A stretch of 38,645 nt of DNA from JBBSGD01 sp038254435 (lineage in GTDB: Bacteria; Actinomycetota; CADDZG01; WHSQ01). Under the pieces are notes generated by a model. The model was not told where the DNA came from. It saw only the letters and a program-made list of their open reading frames with translations, and ran no database searches. The translations under genes and the position numbers were made by a program. Position 1 is the stretch's first letter. Each line of letters begins with the position of its first letter. Shown one piece after another: positions 33,908 through 38,645 of this stretch. The stretch is from the NCBI GenBank assembly GCA_038254435.1, contig JBBSGD010000017.1:1-38645 (forward strand), read 5' to 3'.

Positions 33908-35119
33908 GTGAAGGAGATCCAAAGATTCGCCGGTGTCGACTGGGCAACCAGAAGCCATGCCGTCTGCGTGATCGATCCCGATGGTTCGATCCGCGCCCGC
34001 TTCGAGGTCGCCAACACCGGGAAGTCGTTCAACGGGCTGATCAAGCGCCTGGTGAAGCTGCGGGTGCAAGCGGTCGCGATCGAACGCCCAGATGGGCCCT
34101 TCGTTGAGGCGCTGCTCGACGCGGGGCTCGAGGTCTACGTGATCCCGCCGCGCCAGCTCAAGGCCTTGCGCACCCGCTACGGGGCGGCCGGTGCGAAATC
34201 CGATCCCGGCGATGCCTACGTGCTCGCCGACGTATTGCGCACCGATCGGCAACGGCTCAAGCCGCTGACGTCGGACTCGGCTGAGACCAAGGCGCTGCGG
34301 GCTCTGACCCGCACCCGCAAGGACCTGATCAAGGCGCGCGTGGCGTTGATGAACCAGCTCCGGGCCCAGCTCGAGCTGTGCTTTCCTGGAGCGGTCGGGC
34401 TTTTCTACGAGCTCGACTCGCCGATGTCGATCGCCTTCTTGCGCCGCTATCCGACCGCGCTCAAGGCGGCACGACTCACCGAAGCTCGCCTCGCCGCGTT
34501 CCTGAGGCGTCTCGGATATTCCGGCAAGAAGCCGGTTGCGGAGCTCCTCGTTCGGGTCAAACAAGCTCCCGAGGCCGGCATCACCGACGTCGAGGCCGAG
34601 GCGCGCGGTGCCTGCGTGCTGGCCCTCCTCGACGCCATCGAGAAGCTCAACACCCGCTCCAGGGAACTCCAGGGCGACATCGTCGAACGCCTGGAGTTGC
34701 ATCGGGAGGCCCACATCTTCACCTCGTTGCCCAAGGCGGGCCGCGGGGTGCGTGCCGCTTCGCTGCTGGCCGAGATCGGCGACGCTCGGGAACGCTTCCC
34801 AGATGAGGAGAGCCTCGCTGCCCTCGCCGGCGTCGCTCCCGTCACCCGCGCTTCGGGAAAGTCCCACTCTGTCGGGTTCCGCTGGGCCTGCGATAAGAAG
34901 CTCCGCAACGCGCTCATCGACTTCGCCGACGACTCCCGGCACAAGTCGCCTTGGGCGGCCCGCGTCTACGCCGATGCGATCGCCCGCGGCAAGAGACATC
35001 CGCACGCGATCCGCATCCTGGCCCGTGCCTGGGTGCGCGTGATCTGGCGCATGTGGCAGGACGGCAAGCCCTACGACGTCACTCGACATGGAGGTGCAGC
35101 GATGCTCCAAGCCGCGTGA
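33908..35119 (+). CDS. IS110-family DEDD transposase/recombinase
   Basis: The 403-residue protein has the N-terminal RuvC-like DEDD domain with D11 (FAGVDWATRSH), E59 (AIERPDG), D99 and D102 (KSDPGDAYVLAD). A coiled-coil linker follows. The C-terminal transposase_20 domain contains LAGVAPVTRASGKS, where Ser near 316 is the expected recombination nucleophile. All key residues are present, so the enzyme looks functional. I chose GTG 33908 because AAAGGAGG lies 6 nt upstream and the protein then starts close to the first Asp as usual; ATG 33902 touches that site and ATG 33884 would add 8 residues. It is transcribed against the surrounding minus-strand operon. Confidence 0.9.
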   Translation: MKEIQRFAGVDWATRSHAVCVIDPDGSIRARFEVANTGKSFNGLIKRLVKLRVQAVAIERPDGPFVEALLDAGLEVYVIPPRQLKALRTRYGAAGAKSDPGDAYVLADVLRTDRQRLKPLTSDSAETKALRALTRTRKDLIKARVALMNQLRAQLELCFPGAVGLFYELDSPMSIAFLRRYPTALKAARLTEARLAAFLRRLGYSGKKPVAELLVRVKQAPEAGITDVEAEARGACVLALLDAIEKLNTRSRELQGDIVERLELHREAHIFTSLPKAGRGVRAASLLAEIGDARERFPDEESLAALAGVAPVTRASGKSHSVGFRWACDKKLRNALIDFADDSRHKSPWAARVYADAIARGKRHPHAIRILARAWVRVIWRMWQDGKPYDVTRHGGAAMLQAA

Positions 35120-35136
35120 GCTTGACCTAGGGAATC

Positions 35137-36507
35137 TCATGCCCCCGCCTCCAGGTGCAGCCTGTGGGCGGCGCGTGCAGCATCGCGCGCGATCGTCTCT
35201 TCGTCGGCGGTCACCAGGTGCCCCGAAGCGACGAGCGCCACGCCGCCGACGATTACCGTGTCGGGCTTGCGCGGAGGGCCCAGAACGAGCGCGGCGACGG
35301 GGTCCTCGATACCCGCATGGCCGAGGTCGTCGAGCCGCCACAACGCGAGATCGGCGAGCTTGCCCGCCTCGAGCGAGCCGATCTCGTCTGCGCGGCCGAG
35401 GCAGCGTGCGCCTCCGATGGTCGCCAGAGCGAGCGCCTCGCGCGTCGTCATCGCACCTGCACCGCCGCGCGCTCGCGCCATTAGGAGCGCGGCGCGCAAC
35501 TCCACGTTGAGATCGCCGGACTCGTTAGACGCGGCGCCGTCAACGCCCAGGCCGACGCGAGCACCGGCATCGAGAAGCTCGCGCACGGGAGCGACTCCGG
35601 CCCCCAGACGGCAATTCGAGCTGGGGCAATGCGCGGCGCCGGTGCCGCTGTGTGCGAGGAACCCGGCCTCGTCGGCGTTCAGGTGAACACAGTGAGCGAG
35701 CCACACGTCGTCGCCGAGCCAGCCCAGCTCGGCCATGAGCTCGAGCGGGCGCATCCCGAAGTGCTCGAGGCAGTAGGCGCCTTCGTCGAGGGTCTCCGCA
35801 AGATGAGTGTGCAGCCGCACGCCCATGGCACGCGCCAGCTCGGCGCTCGTGGCCATGAGGTCCCCCGACGCGGAGAAAGGCGAGCAGGGGGCGACCGCGA
35901 CGCGCAGCATGGAACCGAAGCTCGGATCGTGGAACCTGTCTATCGCGTCCTCGGTTGCCGCGAGGATGTCGCCGAGCTCCTCGGTGACCTCGTCGGGTGG
36001 CAGCCCGCCTTTGGAGTGGCCGAGGTCCATCGAGCCGCGCGCCGGGTGAAAGCGAAGCCCTATCGATCGCGCCGCCTCGACTGCGACCCCGAAGAGATCG
36101 CCGGCGCCGCGCGGAAACAGGTAGTGGTGATCGGACGAGGTGGTGCAGCCCGACAGCACGAGCGATGCGAGCCCGGCGCGCGCCGCCGCCCACTCGATGG
36201 TCTCGTCGATGAGCGCCCACACCGGATAGAGGGCGGTGAGCCAGGCAAAGAGGCCCTCGTCTGGCGCCCAGCCGCGCGTCGTCGACTGGTAGAGGTGATG
36301 ATGCGTGTTGACGAGGCCGGGGGTCAGCAGGCAGCCGGCCGCGTCGATGACCGTGGCGCCGTCACGCGCGGCGGCGGGGGCCGGCCCCTCGCCGAGCGCC
36401 ACGACGACTCCGTCTTGCGCGATGAGATGACCGGATGCGATCTCGGTCCCTTCGGGGTCGACGGCTGCGATGGCGCAGCCCTCAACGATCAGGCGCGCGC
36501 CCGTCAC
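35137..36507 (-). CDS. 8-oxoguanine deaminase (amidohydrolase)
   Basis: The 456-residue amidohydrolase (cog0402 group) carries LTPGLVNTHHHLYQSTTRG, the DHHYLFPRGAGD stretch, FHPARGSMDLG, VAPCSPFSAS, LHTHLAET, AHCVHLN and GLGVDGAASNESG. This combination resembles the 8-oxoguanine deaminases found beside xanthine dehydrogenase genes in actinobacteria. The reaction converts 8-oxoguanine to urate and ammonia. Start GTG 36507 overlaps the stop of the 2Fe-2S subunit (GTGA); the frame upstream to 36855 lies inside that gene. Its TGA stop (35139-35137) abuts the right IS110 end, and the last A of the stop is read opposite the T of the CT core. Other aminohydrolase substrates cannot be excluded. Confidence 0.82.
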   Translation of the reverse strand: MTGARLIVEGCAIAAVDPEGTEIASGHLIAQDGVVVALGEGPAPAAARDGATVIDAAGCLLTPGLVNTHHHLYQSTTRGWAPDEGLFAWLTALYPVWALIDETIEWAAARAGLASLVLSGCTTSSDHHYLFPRGAGDLFGVAVEAARSIGLRFHPARGSMDLGHSKGGLPPDEVTEELGDILAATEDAIDRFHDPSFGSMLRVAVAPCSPFSASGDLMATSAELARAMGVRLHTHLAETLDEGAYCLEHFGMRPLELMAELGWLGDDVWLAHCVHLNADEAGFLAHSGTGAAHCPSSNCRLGAGVAPVRELLDAGARVGLGVDGAASNESGDLNVELRAALLMARARGGAGAMTTREALALATIGGARCLGRADEIGSLEAGKLADLALWRLDDLGHAGIEDPVAALVLGPPRKPDTVIVGGVALVASGHLVTADEETIARDAARAAHRLHLEAGA

Positions 36508-36971
36508 CCGGCGGCCTTTGCCGCAGCCGCGCGCACCGCGTCGAGGATCTTGACATAGCCGGTGCAGCGGCACAGGTTGCCCGCAAGCGCCTCGCGGATC
36601 TCGGCGTCGCCGGGCGCGGGATTGCGGGCCAGAAGATCGTGCGCCGCCACGATGAGTCCGGGGGTGCAGAAACCGCACTGGACGGCCCCCGCGTCGACGA
36701 AGGCCTGCTGGATGGGGTGCAGCTCGGCTCCGTGTGCGAGGCCCTCGACCGTCACGACGTCGCGTCCGCCGGCCTGGCCTGCAAGCACGAGACAGGCGCA
36801 CACGAGCTCGCCGTCGAGGTACACCGAGCAGGATCCGCACTCGCCCTGCTCGCATGCGTTCTTGGAGCCGGGAAGGCCGAGCCGCTCACGCAGCACGAAG
36901 AGCAGGCTCTCTCCCTCCCACACGTCGTCGGCGACGAGCTCCTTGCCGTTGACGGTCAGCTCGACTCTCAC
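36504..36971 (-). CDS. Xanthine dehydrogenase 2Fe-2S subunit
   Basis: The 155-residue protein has the ferredoxin-type cysteines NACEQGECGSCSV (C40, C45, C48) with a further Cys in VCAC near 58-60, and the second cluster set QCGFC and LCRCTGY. It is the electron-transfer subunit (PucE/XdhC-type, distinct from the XdhC maturation factor). Start GTG 36971 lies 4 nt after the FAD-subunit stop. The next gene, 8-oxoguanine deaminase, overlaps its end by 4 nt. Confidence 0.92.
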   Translation of the reverse strand: MRVELTVNGKELVADDVWEGESLLFVLRERLGLPGSKNACEQGECGSCSVYLDGELVCACLVLAGQAGGRDVVTVEGLAHGAELHPIQQAFVDAGAVQCGFCTPGLIVAAHDLLARNPAPGDAEIREALAGNLCRCTGYVKILDAVRAAAAKAAG

Positions 36972-36975
36972 GAGG

Positions 36976-37830
36976 TCACCCCGCCCCCCGGTACTCGTCC
37001 CACGCCCAGGAAAGCGTGCGCTGCGCCAGCACGGTCAGGGCGTGGCGCCGGTAGCGGGCCGTACCGCGCACGTCGTCGATGGGGCTTGCTGCATCTGCGA
37101 CAAGCTTGCCGAAGCGGCGGGCCAGGTCGTCGCTCAGCTCGTGTCCCGAGTCCCACGGGAGCTCGGCGGCGAGCAGGGCTTCGGCTGCCGGGGCCGTGAG
37201 CGGGCGTGGCCCGGCCGAGCCGATGGCGCTGCCGGCCCGCCGGTTGCCGGCGTCGAGCGCGAGCGCAAACGAGCACACCGCGATCACCATGGCGTTGCGC
37301 GTGCCTACCTTTGCGAACTGCTGCGGGCCACTCGCTACCGGGACGACGAGCGCGGTGATCAGCTCGTCGCGTCGCAGTGCGTTCTTCTTGGGCTCGGTGA
37401 TGAAGTCGGCGGCGGGGATCGTGCGAGCTCCACTCTGCGATGCGACCTCGACCTGCGCGCCGCATGCGATTAGCGGCGGGATGCCGTCTCCGGCGGGCGA
37501 GGCGGTTCCGAAGTTGCCCCCGAGCGTCCCGCGATTGCGGATCTGAGGCGACCCCACGGTGCGGGCCGCAAGGGCGAGGCCGGGAAGCGCATCCGCCAGG
37601 GTGGCCAGCCGCGAGTAAGTGACCCCTGCGCCGATGCGCACGCTGCCGTCGACGCGCTCGAGCTCCCTTAGCTCTGCGACACGGGTGAGATCGAGGATCA
37701 TGTCGGGACGGCGCCTGTCGAAGTTGAGCTCGACCATGAGATCGGTTCCTCCGGCGAGCGGAACGGCGCCGGCATGCTGCGCTTTGGCGGCCAGGGCTTC
37801 GGATAGGTTGCGCGGCCGGAGGAGTTCCAT
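36976..37830 (-). CDS. Xanthine dehydrogenase FAD-binding subunit
   Basis: This 284-residue FAD subunit of the CoxM/XdhB family has PLAGGTDLMVELNF near residues 24-37, the second flavin motif RNRGTLGGNFGTASPAGD, and a C-terminal CO dehydrogenase flavoprotein domain. The ATG at 37830 gives MELLRPRNLSEAL, the family start; 50 further upstream codons would overlap the divergent hydantoinase-type gene. It is the first gene of the purine operon: FAD subunit, 2Fe-2S subunit, 8-oxoguanine deaminase, (IS110), molybdenum subunit, adenine deaminase. Confidence 0.9.
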   Translation of the reverse strand: MELLRPRNLSEALAAKAQHAGAVPLAGGTDLMVELNFDRRRPDMILDLTRVAELRELERVDGSVRIGAGVTYSRLATLADALPGLALAARTVGSPQIRNRGTLGGNFGTASPAGDGIPPLIACGAQVEVASQSGARTIPAADFITEPKKNALRRDELITALVVPVASGPQQFAKVGTRNAMVIAVCSFALALDAGNRRAGSAIGSAGPRPLTAPAAEALLAAELPWDSGHELSDDLARRFGKLVADAASPIDDVRGTARYRRHALTVLAQRTLSWAWDEYRGAG

Positions 37831-37838
37831 GGCTCCTA

Positions 37839-37844
37839 ATCCTA
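37839..37844 (-). promoter_or_regulatory. Candidate -10 element of the xanthine dehydrogenase operon
   Basis: On the minus strand TAGGAT is followed by 8 nt and the ATG at 37830, in a 58-nt region shared with the divergent hydantoinase-type gene. The spacing suggests a leaderless or very short-leader transcript, although the 8 nt include GGAG close to the ATG. Confidence 0.35.
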
Positions 37845-37888
37845 TGATTCGCCGGGCGGGCCAAACAACGGAGCCCACGAGGAGAGAA

Positions 37889-38645
37889 GTGACGGGTAAC
37901 TCGACGGTGATTCGCGGGGGCGATGTGATTGCCGATTCAGGACGCCGGCGCGCCGACGTCTTGATCGAGGGAGAACACATCGCACTCGTGGGCGAGGTCC
38001 CCGCAGAAATCGAGGCAGACCTCGTCGTCGATGCCGCGGGTTGCTATGTCATTCCCGGCGGTGTCGACGTGCACACGCACCTCGACATGGAGCTGGGCGT
38101 CACTCGTTCGGCGGACGACTTCTTCAGCGGGACGCGCGCGGCTGCTTGCGGGGGCACCACTACGGTGGTCGACTTCGCCACCGCCTACAGAGGCCAGACC
38201 GCCGCCGGCGCGCTGGCGCGCTGGCACGCCAAGGCGGGCGGCAACTCCTTCATCGACTATGCCTTCCACCTCACCGTGTGCGACTTGCCGGTGGACGCCG
38301 GCGACCTCGTTCACGAGACGGCAGCCGCGGGGGTAACGAGCTTCAAGCTGTACATGACCTATCCGGAGCGTCTCATGGTGCCCGACGAGGTGATCGAGCG
38401 GGTGATGCAGGCCGCAGCACAGACCGGAACGCTCGTGTGTCTTCACTGTGAGGACGACTCCGTCGTGTCGGCGCGCCGCGACTGGGCGCTGAGCGAGGGG
38501 CACAGGGCGGCCAGATGGCATGCGTGGAGCCGCCCACCGGAGGCCGAGTCGGCGGCGGTCGAGCGTGCAGTGCGAATGGCCGAGTCGACCGGCGCCGCGC
38601 TGTACGTAGTCCATCTAAGCAGTGGGGACGCGCTCGAGCGAGTGC
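37889..38645 (+). CDS. Dihydropyrimidinase/hydantoinase-type amidohydrolase, 3' end outside the window
   Basis: The frame opens at GTG 37889, 4 nt after AGGAG, and runs without a stop to the right edge (252 codons). It has VDVHTHLDM (metal-binding His near residues 62 and 64), FKLYMTYPE (Lys near 153, the carboxylated metal bridge), LHCEDDS and VVHLSSGDA. This is the pattern of dihydropyrimidinase, D-hydantoinase and allantoinase. Divergence from xanthine dehydrogenase would suit a role in allantoin or pyrimidine breakdown. The FKLYMTYP form is closer to dihydropyrimidinase/hydantoinase than to typical allantoinase. The missing C-terminus holds further ligands. Confidence 0.85.
   Translation, partial: MTGNSTVIRGGDVIADSGRRRADVLIEGEHIALVGEVPAEIEADLVVDAAGCYVIPGGVDVHTHLDMELGVTRSADDFFSGTRAAACGGTTTVVDFATAYRGQTAAGALARWHAKAGGNSFIDYAFHLTVCDLPVDAGDLVHETAAAGVTSFKLYMTYPERLMVPDEVIERVMQAAAQTGTLVCLHCEDDSVVSARRDWALSEGHRAARWHAWSRPPEAESAAVERAVRMAESTGAALYVVHLSSGDALERV

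Larger units (their letters stand above)
33678..35137 (+). mobile_element. IS110-family insertion sequence with 5' bridge RNA region
   Basis: The element is about 1.46 kb with one DEDD transposase gene on the plus strand and a 228-nt non-coding left end. I place its ends at the two CT dinucleotides 33678-33679 and 35136-35137. No terminal inverted repeats are visible, as expected for IS110 insertion at a shared core dinucleotide. Removing the interval between the CTs rejoins AAATCCA-CT-CATGCCCC, which restores the 8-oxoguanine deaminase stop codon followed 25 nt later by the xanthine dehydrogenase ATG. That is normal operon spacing and supports the boundaries. Long 5' and short 3' non-coding ends fit the IS110 group, not IS1111. 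Copy number is unknown. Confidence 0.82.

Noticed and set aside
33678..35137. Terminal inverted repeats or a target-site duplication of the insertion sequence
   Set aside because: No such repeats are visible; the shared CT dinucleotide at both ends fits the IS110 mechanism instead.

Overview
The window is a GC-rich chromosomal segment packed with short-spaced, co-directional gene blocks. GTG and TTG starts are frequent, and a small DUF7218/Rho-N-like protein of a type common in Actinobacteria is present. I infer a high-GC, aerobic actinobacterium, possibly an early-branching lineage; this is an inference from gene content, because there is no rRNA or tRNA here. I see no rRNA, tRNA, CRISPR array or recognisable DNA-binding transcription regulator.

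Layout. (1) 3-182: the 3' end of a membrane protein. (2) 195-5942, minus strand: a molybdenum-hydroxylase (carbon monoxide dehydrogenase-like, form II) operon in the order small 2Fe-2S subunit, large molybdenum subunit, FAD subunit, MoxR ATPase (CoxD), VWA protein (CoxE). Its maturation genes run divergently at 6038-8353: an XdhC/CoxI protein, CoxG and a MocA-like cytidylyltransferase. (3) 8381-9954: a small Rho-N protein and glycerate kinase. (4) 10136-20216: a lactate/glycolate permease divergent from a seven-gene, nearly gapless operon glcD-glcE-glcF-malate synthase-lutA-lutB-lutC, which oxidises glycolate to glyoxylate, condenses it to malate, and oxidises L-lactate to pyruvate. (5) 20396-24194: 3-hydroxybutyrate dehydrogenase-like SDR, M29 aminopeptidase, an SDR lacking the Tyr-Lys catalytic pair, and a quinone oxidoreductase; the last two follow moaE and moaA (to 25672) in one minus-strand block. 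(6) 25736-27971: UDP-sulfoquinovose synthase and an NAD-type isocitrate dehydrogenase, convergent. (7) 28159-38645: a purine region with an NCS2 permease, adenine deaminase, three-subunit xanthine dehydrogenase, 8-oxoguanine deaminase and a partial dihydropyrimidinase/hydantoinase-type enzyme.

The gene sets fit together. Adenine is deaminated to hypoxanthine, xanthine dehydrogenase takes hypoxanthine and xanthine to urate, and 8-oxoguanine deaminase feeds urate directly. Later purine catabolism can release glyoxylate, which malate synthase and the glycerate pathway can use. Two molybdenum hydroxylases, MoaA/MoaE and MocA form a molybdenum-cofactor theme.

The most notable element is an IS110-family insertion sequence (about 33678-35137) lying between the 8-oxoguanine deaminase and xanthine dehydrogenase large-subunit genes. 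Its 5' non-coding end can be folded into two long-range stems closing two internal loops, as in IS110 bridge RNAs. The loop sequences match the element's own flanks: 7 nt identical across the left junction, 9 nt complementary across the right junction, and 7 nt identical to the right element end. This allows the CT core, the element ends and the pre-insertion site to be proposed from sequence alone.
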